Source: JAUWCL01 sp964599375 (lineage in GTDB: Bacteria > Krumholzibacteriota > Krumholzibacteriia > Krumholzibacteriales > Krumholzibacteriaceae). Taken from it: a DNA stretch of 64,000 nt. The notes beneath the pieces were generated by a model. It did no database searches, had not been told where the DNA came from, and saw nothing but the letters and a program-made list of their open reading frames with translations. Positions 25,303 to 35,052 of this stretch are shown here, one piece after another. The position numbers and the translations under genes are program-made. Positions within the stretch are counted from its first letter, which is position 1, and the number at the start of each line of letters is the position of its first letter. The stretch spans positions 124,001-188,000 of the forward strand of contig CAZREW010000004.1 in the NCBI GenBank assembly GCA_964599375.1, in the 5' to 3' direction.

Positions 25303-28300
25303 ATGCGGCGCGTCATTCTGCAGTGGATCATTATCACGGCGCTTATCCTTGCGCCGGCAACCGCCCGGTGCCTGGTCTTTCTGAACATGCAGTGGAACGA
25401 GGACACCGAGGAGTGGGAAGCGATGCCCCTGGTCATGACGGGCGAGGGGTTGAGCCTGAACAGGAACTACCAGAACGCCTACGGATATATGATGGACCTT
25501 CCCGAGGGCCCGCCTTTTATCATCACCGAAGGCATCATAATCAGGAACACGTACAATGAGCATGACGAGGTCGACGACTGGGGGAACCTCAGCGTGATGG
25601 CATACGGAGGAGGCGACAAGCCGTTTACACTCGAGTTTCATCCTCCCGACGGGGGCGGGGCCTATTCCGTGCTGAGTTTCGAGGGCAACGTTCATATCGA
25701 GGGCACATCGAGCGATCCTGTGATCTTCAAGGGATCCTACCTTATAAGCAACCAGCAGTGGGGGCACGAGGACCCTTCTCCCAACGGCCCCGAGATCAGC
25801 CTCGAATATTGTGTCTTCGACAGCGTCGGATACGGGGGAAACTTCAGTTCGCATCTGATCCGTATTGGAAGCGCGCATCTCACGCTTGAGAACTGCCGGT
25901 TCTCGAACTTCTATCCCTACGAGTTGGACAAGATCATCTTCTGCGAGATGGCATCGGTCCACGATACTCCGGAGGAGCGTATCACGATCAGGGAATGCCT
26001 TTTCAGCAATATCATCCTCGACGGCGCGCCTCCCATAGAATTGAGAAATCCCTACGGCCCCTTCGGTGAGGTGAGGATCGAGTCGAACGAGTTCAGGGAC
26101 GTGATATTCGACGATTCGAGCTGGGACGACGGGGTGCTGATAAACCTCGGGTCCTTCGCCAAGGGGAGGATCACCGGCAACACCGGGAGCGGAAACACGA
26201 ACACCGCCTTCTGGATAAAAGGCACAAGCGTCGCCGACGGTTCGATTACGTTCAGGTCATCGCAGGATCTGCCCTTTCTCGTAAATCAGATTACGGTAGC
26301 CGAAGGCAGAACCCTGACTGTCGAGGAGGGCTCGGTCCTCAAGATGAGCGAGCTCCAGTACGAGGCGAACTACCGGGTGCACGGGAAAATGATCGCGGAC
26401 GGAGCTATATTCACTTCCTGGGAGGATGATTCAATAGGTGGCGACAACGACCTGCAGCCCGAGCCTCTGGCGGTCGGCTACTGGGGCTCGACGAACGAGG
26501 GCGGGATCCTGATCTATCCGAACGCGACGCTCAGACTCCGGAACTCGACCGTCCGGTACGCGCGAAGCGGTGTCGAGGCACAGGGCGATGCCCTCGTAGA
26601 CGGATGCACCTTCCAGCTCAACGAGTATACGGGCTTTTCCGGAGGCAGGAACGGAGGTATCGACGGCCACTACGAGATCACGAACTCGACATTCAGCGAT
26701 AACGGTAACAATGGGATCTCTTTTTTAAATGACGGGCTGCGCCAGACGATGGTGATAGACAATGTGAGATCGATAGGTAATGCCCGGGGAATCCATATCG
26801 GCGGATATGAAACGAATCCCGCCGATATCACCATCTCCCGGTCGGTCTTTGCTGGCAACGTGAAGGCAGCCGTCAGGATCATCGTCGCGCCGGGACTTCA
26901 GACATGCACGATGACAGGGTGCAACATTTCGGGGAATCTCAGCGCAGGGATAAGGACCCAGGATTACGATGGAGACGACACGATCCTCCGTTTCGAGAGC
27001 TGCTTGATAGCGGGAAACGGGTACGACCCCTTCACAGGTGAGGGGACTCACGGCGCGGGGATAGAAGGCGGAAGGCCTCTGTTTATAAATAATACCGTAG
27101 CCTGGAACAAGGGTGAGGGATACTACAGCGTGCCTCCTCAGCCTTACGGGGGCGACGAAGATATCGCTAACAATATCTTTATCCGGAACGGTACTTACGG
27201 ATTTGTCAATTACCATGAGCTTCCTTCCCGGTTCAGCCACAACCTATTCTGGGAAAACGATGCCGGCGAGCTCAGGATCGACGCCGACGAGGGGAGTTTC
27301 AACAGCGTTGCGGATCTGCAGGTGCTGGGCGGCGAATATTCTACCAATATCGCTGAGGATCCGGACCTCGTAGCCGGGGTGGAGGGAGAAGTCGACTCGG
27401 TCCGTTACATCGAGGAGGATGATTGCTCGTATCTTTTCAGCCACGACGCGGCGGAAGACGGGCGCGGCCTGACCGATCTGATAGTAAGGCCGGACATACA
27501 CGAGCTCCCCTGGTTCTTCATCACCCGGCATACCGGAGATACCCTGGTCATAGCCGGAGATATCACTGGCGTTACGGCCGCGGGAGACACATTCGATATC
27601 TTCGACCACCATCTCGACTGGTCGTCGGCGATAGTGGACGCGGGAAACAGCGCCCTGCCGGCCTGGCCCCTCGATATCGACGGGGATCACCGTATCATCG
27701 ACGGGAACGGAAATATCATCCCGGACGTCGATATCGGAGCGGACGAGTTCAACGCCGATTCTGTGACCCTCGTCCTTCTTTCCCCGGAGCCGGCCGCATA
27801 CTGGACGGCGGAGGAGGAAAAGAACGTAACGTGGTCCGCGGTCGGTATAGATACGGTCAACCTCTACTACCAGGCTCCGTACGATCCTGACAGCAATCTT
27901 ATAGAGATCAGGATGAAGCAACCGGCCTCAGAGGGAAAATACAGGTGGACGGTCCCCGATTCCCTGTCGACGAGGTGCAAGGTCGTCATCGAGGATGACG
28001 CCGACGCCGGTCATTTTGTCGAGAGCGGGTTTTTCACCATAAGAGCACCGGCGCTTGCCCGCATGGGACTCGACGGTGAATATGAGAGGTACAGCCCTGA
28101 GACAGACGGCTGGCAGATCCACAACGAAGCGATGAGCGTGTGGCCCGAGACATGGTGGAGCCAGTTCGACTACCTCACCGGGACCGATCCTTACACCGGC
28201 AGGCCGTATCCGGGCCAGTTCACCGAGTTCTGGTCGGTCAACGCGCAGCCGGATGATTTCCCCGACTGGCCACTCTTCGTTGAGGCGTTCGGCGAGGACC

Positions 28301-30222
28301 AGTGCTACATCGATACGCCGGATGGTCCCGAATACAGCCCGGCGGCCTTGTGGAACTGGACGCAGATAAAGGGGGAATGGGGCGGATCGTGCTTCGGGTT
28401 CGGGCAGTCCAGCTATCAGGCCTTCGACGACAAGACGACATTCCTCGCCTCTTTTCCCGATGTGGAAGACTTCGACAGCCTCTACGCTCTGGGTGAGATG
28501 GAGGATTTCAGGCACAGGAAGACGATAAATCTGCTCATGACCCGTCAGAACGGGCGCGAGTACCGCGACCATGCCATCGCCAACCATAAGAAAGACCCGC
28601 GCGAGACCCTTCGCGAGGTAAGGGAGATGCTTCTCGACGAGACGAGGGATGACCGGGCGCTGGCGATATACAACAACAACGGCTCCGGGGCTCACCTGGT
28701 CAATCCGTATCGCCTGGAAAGGGACGATTTCAACCCGGACTGCACGTGGATATATGTTTACGATCCGAATTTTCCGGGGGACCGCACCACGAAGATTATG
28801 GTCCACGAAGATATGAATTTCTGGAGCTATTCGAAACTGCCGGGCTGGGGAGGGGGGAGCAGATTCTTTCTCGCGAATCCGGCGAGCGACTACCTATCTG
28901 CGACGACGCTGCGTATTCCGGGGCCGGCACAGACCGGCTTCCGGCTCGCTCCCTCCTCGAACGGGACGCACCAGGAGTTCTACACGGTCCCCGGCACCGC
29001 AGTCACGATCTCCGACGGCTCGGGGCATACTATCGGTTTCGCCGACAGCAGCATCTTCAACACGATAACGGACGCCCTGCCGATGATCCCTCTGGGAGAG
29101 GAGTATGCACCTCCGTTCGGATTCATAGTTCCGGACGGCGAATACACGGCCGTACTGAGCGAGTTTCCAGACACACTGATGAGATTCAGCGCCGCGAGAG
29201 ACTCGATGATGTTCAGCTGCGCGCGATCCGGCGCGGACATGACACAGACCGACCGCATACTCTGCGGCGACGGATTCATGATAAGCAACTATGACAACGT
29301 TGCCAAGACGATCAATACGAGGACGATAACTACAGGGACAGGAGAGGAACGCGTATTCGACCTTCTGGGAATAGCCATGGCGCAGGACGATTCGATCAGG
29401 TTCGAGGCGCATGGCATGGATTCGCATACAGCCTCGAACTACGGCGGCGCGAAGATATACGACCTCGGGATAGAGTCGGTATCAGGGTCTGGAAGGTCCA
29501 TTTTCAGACACGGCGGTATTTCGCTTCCATCAGGTACCGGACACCGGATCATCCCCGGTTGGCAGGACCTCGAGTCGGTTCCTGTCAAGATCTATATCGA
29601 TACTGGAAACGACGGGACGATCGACGATTCTCTTTTTGTCGAGAACGAATATGTAGCTACCCTTCTCCAGCGATTCTCGGCTTCCTTCAGAGATCCTTTC
29701 ATTGAGATAAGCTGGTGTCTATCTCAAATGGACGACGGCGTCGAATTCAAGTTGCTGAGGGCCAGCGCTCGAAACAGGGAGTTCCGTGAGATACCCGATC
29801 CAGGTATTTTACGCAATGGCCTCTCGTTCATCGCTCGTGATAATGCGGTAGAATATGGGGAAGAATATTGGTACCGGGTTTTGTGTCTTGAAGAAAGGGA
29901 TACGTCACTTCTTTTCGAGACAGAGAAGATCCGGACGCCCGGCATTCCCCTTCGACTCTATCAAAACTATCCCAATCCTTTCAATCCTGTGACACAGATC
30001 CGATATTCTATTCCCGGCTCCGAAAAGGTGAATCTCGGGATCTACGACGTGGCAGGAAGAAGAATAGTGACTCTAGTCGACAGGCTTCAGAAAAAAGGGA
30101 CCTATGCCATTACATGGGACGGAAAGAACGAGTCAGGGAATGCAGTCAGTTCAGGCATATATTTCTGTCGGCTCAGAGCCGGGAAAAAGACCCTTGCCGT
30201 GAAGATGGTTGTTTTTCGATAG
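25303..30222 (+). CDS. Giant secreted beta-helix protein with cysteine-peptidase-like domain and C-terminal sorting domain
   Basis: This 1639-residue protein has a signal peptide (residues 1-22). A long right-handed beta-helix follows (about 100-760, repeated ITNSTFSDNG and NNIFIRNG-type rungs), then a beta-sandwich of the Kre9/KNH type near 820-910. A papain-like region has GGSCFGFGQSS (Cys1030), GAHLVNPY (His1131) and YVYDPNFPG (Asp1154, Asn1156), a possible catalytic triad. The last 85 residues are a FlgD-like/type A sorting domain opening with YQNYPNPFNP and ending LAVKMVVFR. The sorting domain is known from type IX secretion and related exporters. ATG 25303 has GGAGGGGAG upstream. The peptidase call is my reading of spacing and motifs. 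Confidence 0.75.
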   Translation: MRRVILQWIIITALILAPATARCLVFLNMQWNEDTEEWEAMPLVMTGEGLSLNRNYQNAYGYMMDLPEGPPFIITEGIIIRNTYNEHDEVDDWGNLSVMAYGGGDKPFTLEFHPPDGGGAYSVLSFEGNVHIEGTSSDPVIFKGSYLISNQQWGHEDPSPNGPEISLEYCVFDSVGYGGNFSSHLIRIGSAHLTLENCRFSNFYPYELDKIIFCEMASVHDTPEERITIRECLFSNIILDGAPPIELRNPYGPFGEVRIESNEFRDVIFDDSSWDDGVLINLGSFAKGRITGNTGSGNTNTAFWIKGTSVADGSITFRSSQDLPFLVNQITVAEGRTLTVEEGSVLKMSELQYEANYRVHGKMIADGAIFTSWEDDSIGGDNDLQPEPLAVGYWGSTNEGGILIYPNATLRLRNSTVRYARSGVEAQGDALVDGCTFQLNEYTGFSGGRNGGIDGHYEITNSTFSDNGNNGISFLNDGLRQTMVIDNVRSIGNARGIHIGGYETNPADITISRSVFAGNVKAAVRIIVAPGLQTCTMTGCNISGNLSAGIRTQDYDGDDTILRFESCLIAGNGYDPFTGEGTHGAGIEGGRPLFINNTVAWNKGEGYYSVPPQPYGGDEDIANNIFIRNGTYGFVNYHELPSRFSHNLFWENDAGELRIDADEGSFNSVADLQVLGGEYSTNIAEDPDLVAGVEGEVDSVRYIEEDDCSYLFSHDAAEDGRGLTDLIVRPDIHELPWFFITRHTGDTLVIAGDITGVTAAGDTFDIFDHHLDWSSAIVDAGNSALPAWPLDIDGDHRIIDGNGNIIPDVDIGADEFNADSVTLVLLSPEPAAYWTAEEEKNVTWSAVGIDTVNLYYQAPYDPDSNLIEIRMKQPASEGKYRWTVPDSLSTRCKVVIEDDADAGHFVESGFFTIRAPALARMGLDGEYERYSPETDGWQIHNEAMSVWPETWWSQFDYLTGTDPYTGRPYPGQFTEFWSVNAQPDDFPDWPLFVEAFGEDQCYIDTPDGPEYSPAALWNWTQIKGEWGGSCFGFGQSSYQAFDDKTTFLASFPDVEDFDSLYALGEMEDFRHRKTINLLMTRQNGREYRDHAIANHKKDPRETLREVREMLLDETRDDRALAIYNNNGSGAHLVNPYRLERDDFNPDCTWIYVYDPNFPGDRTTKIMVHEDMNFWSYSKLPGWGGGSRFFLANPASDYLSATTLRIPGPAQTGFRLAPSSNGTHQEFYTVPGTAVTISDGSGHTIGFADSSIFNTITDALPMIPLGEEYAPPFGFIVPDGEYTAVLSEFPDTLMRFSAARDSMMFSCARSGADMTQTDRILCGDGFMISNYDNVAKTINTRTITTGTGEERVFDLLGIAMAQDDSIRFEAHGMDSHTASNYGGAKIYDLGIESVSGSGRSIFRHGGISLPSGTGHRIIPGWQDLESVPVKIYIDTGNDGTIDDSLFVENEYVATLLQRFSASFRDPFIEISWCLSQMDDGVEFKLLRASARNREFREIPDPGILRNGLSFIARDNAVEYGEEYWYRVLCLEERDTSLLFETEKIRTPGIPLRLYQNYPNPFNPVTQIRYSIPGSEKVNLGIYDVAGRRIVTLVDRLQKKGTYAITWDGKNESGNAVSSGIYFCRLRAGKKTLAVKMVVFR

Positions 30223-30327
30223 TAGGCGAGGCTGTCCGAACTTGACAATCCCGCCGGCTTTTAATAGTTTGAGATCACTGGAGGAAGCCATCGGGGACTG
30301 CGCGGCCGCGCGGTCCCTGACGCGGAA

Positions 30328-31863
30328 ATGAGCGGCCTCGATGCCACGGGAAAGAAGAAGACAGTCAGAAAACCTGAACAACCATACGGTGCCTGCGCGC
30401 CTGCCCTCTCCGCAGATCCCGCATCCGACAATAAAGGACCCGGCATAAGAGCGTACAGGCACGCCCTCGCGCTTTACCCGTACTTCAGAGACTCCACGGC
30501 AACGATGGGGATCTTTCCACCGACTGGACTCGAATACATAGCGGCCAACATGAAGGACATCGTAGGCAGGGTGACCATCCTCGACCTGCGATACGAAGAG
30601 GAGTACCGGGACACAGGCGCCCTGTCCCGCTTCATCGGGGAGGAGATCGACCTTCTGTGCGTGAGCATCACGTGGGACTCTCAGTTCGACGAGATCTGCT
30701 CTCTCATCGGAAGGCTGCCAGGCGGAGTCATGACCGTGGTCGGCGGGCACAAGGCCACCGAGGAAGTCGAGACCCTGCTCGGGCGTTGCCCGAACATCGA
30801 CATCATAGTAAGGGGTGAGGGAGAGGAGACGATAAGGGAGATCATATCGGGACGGCCCTGCGAGGATATCCTCGGCATCTCGTACCGGGACGGGGGAAAT
30901 ATCGTGCACAACGCGAACAGGGCGCTTCCCGACCTTCTAGGGGCGGCATACCCGGACAGGTCCCTGCGGAGACACGATTACCACTGGATACAGAACGGTG
31001 CCCGGATAACCAGGTTCACCTTCGATTCCGTGCTGACCTCCAGGGGGTGCCCGTACAACTGCAAGTTCTGCACGTTCAGCCTCAATCCCCTCGGACAGAA
31101 GAGAAAATATACCGAGAGGCCCCTCGAGCTGGTAATAGAGGAGCTCATGAGCATAACCGCCGATGTCGTCCTGTTCAGCGACGACAATTTCTTCACAAAT
31201 CCCGGCAGAAGCGAGAGGCTCTGCGAGCTTATACTGGAAAACGGCATACGCAAGACGTTCATAGTGCAGACGAGGATAGAGATAGCACGCCATCCGGGGC
31301 TCCTGGATCTGGCCGAGAAGGCCGGGTTCCGCATCCTGCTCGTAGGCATCGAATCTCCTCATGACAGGATACTCAGGCAACTCGACAAGGGCTTCACGCA
31401 GGCACAGGTCCGGGACGCGTTCAGGGAGTTGAACAGATTCAGCTTCTATATCCACGGATATTTCATATACGGCAATATCGGGGAGACCGAGGACGAGATG
31501 GTCTATATCGCCCGTTTCGCCAGGGAGCTTAAGCTCGATTCGATAAGTTTCCAGAAGCTCAGGGTCGAGAAGTTCTCCCCCCTGAAGGAGATCGTCGAGA
31601 ACACTCCGGGCTATCACTGCGATTCGGTCGGCGGGCCGGTCTACTCAGACACTTACGGCCTGTCCGACCTGAGGCGGATCCGCAACAGGATAAGAAGCGG
31701 TTTCTACAGTCCCGGTCAGCTCGGCAGGATCATAAAGAAGGCCTACACAGCGCGGATATTCACGGTAGCCGACATACTGTACGCATTTGCGAAGATGCCG
31801 AAGATCGTATACAAGCTCGTCGCGAGGGAGTTCGAGAAGAAAGGATGGCTGCTGAAGCGCTGA
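30328..31863 (+). CDS. B12-binding domain radical SAM protein
   Basis: This 511-residue protein has an N-terminal cobalamin-binding Rossmann domain (about 45-190, with PPTGLEYIAANMK and VVGGHKATEEVE). The radical SAM core follows, with the CPYNCKFC cluster motif (Cys241, Cys245, Cys248) that holds the 4Fe-4S cluster. Family members catalyse methylations, cyclisations or other C-C chemistry; the substrate here cannot be named. The first 40 residues are low-complexity and may not be translated, since no Shine-Dalgarno precedes ATG 30328. Confidence 0.85.
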   Translation: MSGLDATGKKKTVRKPEQPYGACAPALSADPASDNKGPGIRAYRHALALYPYFRDSTATMGIFPPTGLEYIAANMKDIVGRVTILDLRYEEEYRDTGALSRFIGEEIDLLCVSITWDSQFDEICSLIGRLPGGVMTVVGGHKATEEVETLLGRCPNIDIIVRGEGEETIREIISGRPCEDILGISYRDGGNIVHNANRALPDLLGAAYPDRSLRRHDYHWIQNGARITRFTFDSVLTSRGCPYNCKFCTFSLNPLGQKRKYTERPLELVIEELMSITADVVLFSDDNFFTNPGRSERLCELILENGIRKTFIVQTRIEIARHPGLLDLAEKAGFRILLVGIESPHDRILRQLDKGFTQAQVRDAFRELNRFSFYIHGYFIYGNIGETEDEMVYIARFARELKLDSISFQKLRVEKFSPLKEIVENTPGYHCDSVGGPVYSDTYGLSDLRRIRNRIRSGFYSPGQLGRIIKKAYTARIFTVADILYAFAKMPKIVYKLVAREFEKKGWLLKR

Positions 31864-31987
31864 TACCCCGGGGCTCATATCCTTTTTCCTTCTCCGAAGA
31901 TATCCTGATGATCATTGATAATAAAGTTTCTGTTCTGTAACATCAGACATCCTGATGAAGAATGATCGTTCAGTTGAGGAGTCTGTC

Positions 31988-32668
31988 ATGTATATCGACC
32001 TGAAAAAAGAACAGAAGGCCTCGCTCGGCAGGCCGAGGTACAGGTATTCGGCGGCGGCGAGGACATTCTTCGGGATCATGGACCTGATCACGGGGAAGAA
32101 GACCACTCTGGCGAAGACTAAACTGGTGGAGACCCTCGCCAGCATCCCCTACAGGTCGTGGGAGATAAGGCAGTATACCCGGATGACGCGTATGTACGGG
32201 GAAATCGAAGAGGTCAGGCGGGCGGAAAGGATCATACGCTGGGGCAGGGAAGCGCAGGACAACGAGTACTGGCACCTGCTTGCGATAAACGAGAAGATGA
32301 AGGAGGACGGGGTCAGCGACCCGTGGTACCTCTTCCCGCTATTACCCTGGATCATGGTCACCGGCTACGTGATCATGACGAGGATCATGGCGGTACTGGA
32401 CATCCGCCGGGCCTTCCTCTTCAACGCGGAGTTCGAGGACCACGCCGAGCACATCTACGCGAAGTTCGTCGACGACCATCCAGAGTGGGAGGGTCAGCGG
32501 GTGGACAATCCGATCGTCACGGAAAGGGGCGGGTTGGAGACATGGGCCGACGTCTTCCGCCGGATCGGCCTCGACGAGCGCGACCACATGAACAACAGCT
32601 TCGTCTTCTGCGGCAGGCCTGAGAGCGTCGTAAGGTACAGCGGGATGCCGGACCTGCCTGTCGCCTGA
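31988..32668 (+). CDS. Alternative oxidase family diiron protein
   Basis: This 226-residue protein carries all the alternative-oxidase diiron motifs in order: LVET (Glu48, counterpart of LET), DNEYWHLL (Glu93, His96; NERMHL), FEDHAEHIY (Glu150; LEEEA) and LDERDH (Glu197, His200; RADEAHH). Two hydrophobic helices between them fit a monotopic membrane protein. The family oxidises quinol and reduces oxygen to water without pumping protons. COQ7-like hydroxylases are more distant but share the ligands. ATG 31988 is preferred because GAGGAG lies six bases before it; another ATG lies at 31955. Confidence 0.8.
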   Translation: MYIDLKKEQKASLGRPRYRYSAAARTFFGIMDLITGKKTTLAKTKLVETLASIPYRSWEIRQYTRMTRMYGEIEEVRRAERIIRWGREAQDNEYWHLLAINEKMKEDGVSDPWYLFPLLPWIMVTGYVIMTRIMAVLDIRRAFLFNAEFEDHAEHIYAKFVDDHPEWEGQRVDNPIVTERGGLETWADVFRRIGLDERDHMNNSFVFCGRPESVVRYSGMPDLPVA

Positions 32669-32723
32669 CCATCGATCCTTCGATCCCGCAATCTGTCGAG
32701 GAGCGCTCCATCGGTGCAGTTCT

Positions 32724-32758
32724 TGCTATAAAAATACTGTAATAAATTGTTATATAAT
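32724..32758 (+). promoter_or_regulatory. AT-rich promoter region of the pilin-like pair
   Basis: A TATAAT lies at 32753-32758 in an AT-rich stretch unlike its surroundings. The only -35-like hexamer, TTGCTA at 32724, is spaced too far (23 bases), so only the -10 is credible. It is followed at once by the small hairpin GGACT-AA-AGTCC. Confidence 0.4.
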
Positions 32759-32789
32759 GAGTTAGGACTAAAGTCCCGGGTATTGTTTC

Positions 32790-33239
32790 ATGGCAGGATC
32801 AGAAGATATCCAAAACGGAAATGACGAAATAGGGTCACAGTCCGATCCTTCCCTGGGCCCTGTCTGGCTGTCCCCTATAGTACGGCGCTGGAGTATAATA
32901 CTTGTCTGCGTTTTAGCCGCAGCCCTGGCCGCGCTCTACGCTTTCTCCGAGTCCCGACAGACCCACGCGGCGAGCGAAATCATGGAAAAAGCCTCAGCGC
33001 GTTTCAGTATCTTCCTTATAGCGCAGGAACTACGTGCGCATTTCGACTCGACCGGCTCTTTTCCGGCGACGCTTGAAGAACTCGATCTAGACGAAGAAGG
33101 GATTGAATACTTGACCAACGGTACTACCTTCCGCCTGGTCGTTGTCGAAGGTTCCAACTCGATTGTCTATGCGGAAGGCGAGGATTCTGAGATTTTCAGG
33201 TCTTCATTCAAGGTCCTTGAAGAGGGAGCCGTGCAGTGA
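32790..33239 (+). CDS. Single-pass membrane protein, possible pilin-like
   Basis: I do not recognise a family for this 149-residue protein. A polar N-terminal tail (1-32) is followed by one membrane segment (about 35-52). An outer domain follows whose DSTGSFPATLEELDLDEEGIEYL segment resembles the region after the N-terminal helix of pseudopilins. The stop overlaps the next gene's GTG by four bases, so the two proteins are made together. Confidence 0.55.
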   Translation: MAGSEDIQNGNDEIGSQSDPSLGPVWLSPIVRRWSIILVCVLAAALAALYAFSESRQTHAASEIMEKASARFSIFLIAQELRAHFDSTGSFPATLEELDLDEEGIEYLTNGTTFRLVVVEGSNSIVYAEGEDSEIFRSSFKVLEEGAVQ

Positions 33240-33781
33240 AAGACGACCGGGTCGTTCTCGTCAGGCAGCCAAGCAGCACTGTATCTTACTGCCGCGAACG
33301 TTCCGGCAAGAGCGCTGAAAGTGCCGGGCCGCGGAGATTCATCCTCCGTTCCTCCCGCGAGATGGTGTTCGTGATGTCGATAATCGTGATCATCATCCTG
33401 TTGGCGACCCCCCATTTTGTCACGGCAAGAAAATGTGCTATGGCCGCGCGGATCGTCTGCGATTTCAATGCGATAGCGACCGCCACGATGGCCGTGTATT
33501 CTGAGAACGGCGAGCTGCCGCCTAACGACAGCTGGGGAAAGGTGCCCGACGGACTCGTCCCGTATCTTCCTGCCGGTTTTGAATTCCAGCACAACGGGGT
33601 GTCTTACCGATGGCGCCGGTGGTGCCTGCCTTCTGGGCTGCCCGAGAGACCCGAACAGAGGACCCTTCTCGGAGTGCAGGTGAGAACCGAGGATGAACGG
33701 ATGCTCAACGAGGTCGTTAATGTGTACAGGGGACGCATCTCGCAGTTGAAGGAGAACCAGATCACACTCGTGATACTGTAG
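33236..33781 (+). CDS. Type II secretion/pilin-like membrane protein
   Basis: This 181-residue protein has a 40-residue polar leader and one hydrophobic helix (about 43-60). A pilin-like amphipathic continuation follows (AARIVCDFNAIATATMAVYSENGELPPND), which is how pseudopilins with the LPP(N/T)D-type loop read. The usual G/A-FTLIE processing site is absent: the helix starts SREMVFVMSI. It may be a degenerate or non-processed pseudopilin. GTG start, coupled to the preceding gene. Confidence 0.55.
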   Translation: MKDDRVVLVRQPSSTVSYCRERSGKSAESAGPRRFILRSSREMVFVMSIIVIIILLATPHFVTARKCAMAARIVCDFNAIATATMAVYSENGELPPNDSWGKVPDGLVPYLPAGFEFQHNGVSYRWRRWCLPSGLPERPEQRTLLGVQVRTEDERMLNEVVNVYRGRISQLKENQITLVIL

Positions 33782-33927
33782 ATGCCGTCAGCAAAGATTT
33801 CTTCAAGTTCCAATTCAATCAAATATACTTCATTGTCCATTTTCCGGTAGAACGCGGCCGGTGAGGAGGCTAGATTATTACCGTATTTCGGGCCGACTTG
33901 AAGAATTGAAAGTGAGGAGCGGTAGAA

Positions 33928-35004
33928 ATGAGATCCAGGACGACCGGCCTTCCCGGAGAAGACGAGATGTACAGGGCCGTAAGCGGCTGTGACAGCTCAT
34001 ATGACGGGATATTCGTGGTGGCGGTAAAGACGACGGGGATATTCTGCCGCCCGTCATGCTCCGCGAGGACCCCGATGCGAAAGAACGTCGAGTTTTTTCC
34101 GTCGGCGGACTTCGCGCTCTCCGCGGGATACCGGCCCTGCAAGAGATGCCGGCCCCTCGAGCCGGCGGGAAACGCTCCGGGCTGGCTCCGGCCTTTGCTC
34201 GACGCAGTAGAGGAGGATCCGGCGATCAGGCTCACTGACGCCGATCTTCGCTCGATGAAATACGATCCCGTCAGGGTGCGTCGCTGGTTCAAGAGACATC
34301 ACGGGATGACCTTTCAGGCTTACCTCAGGGCGCGAAGGCTCGGAATGGCCATCGGGAGGATACGGCACGGCGAAAACCAGGCCCTGACCGCCTTCGGACA
34401 CGGATACGAATCTCTCAGCGGATTCAGGGAGGCTTTCAGCAGGATATTCAATATCACACCGGGCAGAAGCTCGGGCGCGGTGAATATGTATATAAACAGG
34501 ATACTTACTCCACTGGGACCGATGGTCGTGGGGGCGACCGACGAGGGACTCTGTCTGCTCGAGTTCGCCGACCGGCGGATGCTGGAGACCCAGCTCAGGA
34601 CGCTCCGGAGGCGCATAAACTGCACCGTCACGCCGGGCAGGAACGAGCATCTGGACAGGATTGACGAGGAACTGAAGGGATATTTCAACGGGACGCTCGA
34701 AAGGTTCAGCGTGGACCTGGTCGTCCCGGGCACTGAATTCCAGGAGCGTGTATGGACCGGACTGTGCCGGATCCCCTATGGCATGACCCTTTCGTACGAA
34801 GAACTCGCCCGGGAAATCGATTGCCCGGGTGCCGTCCGCGCCGTCGGTAGGGCGAACGGCGACAACAGGATCGCTATCGTCATCCCGTGTCACAGGGTGA
34901 TCGGAGCCGACGGTCAGCTTACGGGATACGGCGGCGGATTGTGGCGGAAGCGGTATCTGCTAGAACTCGAGAAAGCTCACGGGCCGGCTGATGGTAAGGC
35001 CTGA
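33928..35004 (+). CDS. ada: Ada: bifunctional DNA methylphosphotriester/O6-methylguanine methyltransferase and regulator
   Basis: This 358-residue protein has the full Ada plan. The zinc-binding methyl-acceptor domain has Cys40, Cys44, Cys71 and Cys74 (GIFCRPSC and YRPCKRC). A single AraC-type helix-turn-helix region spans about 90-165, and the methylguanine transferase domain ends with the acceptor PCHR (Cys321). It repairs alkylated DNA and, once methylated on the zinc cysteine, activates transcription. GAGGAG lies upstream of ATG 33928. Confidence 0.95.
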   Translation: MRSRTTGLPGEDEMYRAVSGCDSSYDGIFVVAVKTTGIFCRPSCSARTPMRKNVEFFPSADFALSAGYRPCKRCRPLEPAGNAPGWLRPLLDAVEEDPAIRLTDADLRSMKYDPVRVRRWFKRHHGMTFQAYLRARRLGMAIGRIRHGENQALTAFGHGYESLSGFREAFSRIFNITPGRSSGAVNMYINRILTPLGPMVVGATDEGLCLLEFADRRMLETQLRTLRRRINCTVTPGRNEHLDRIDEELKGYFNGTLERFSVDLVVPGTEFQERVWTGLCRIPYGMTLSYEELAREIDCPGAVRAVGRANGDNRIAIVIPCHRVIGADGQLTGYGGGLWRKRYLLELEKAHGPADGKA

Positions 35005-35052
35005 ACGGACCGGCGAGACCTACTTATCCCTCGGGGACACGTCCTCGTACCC

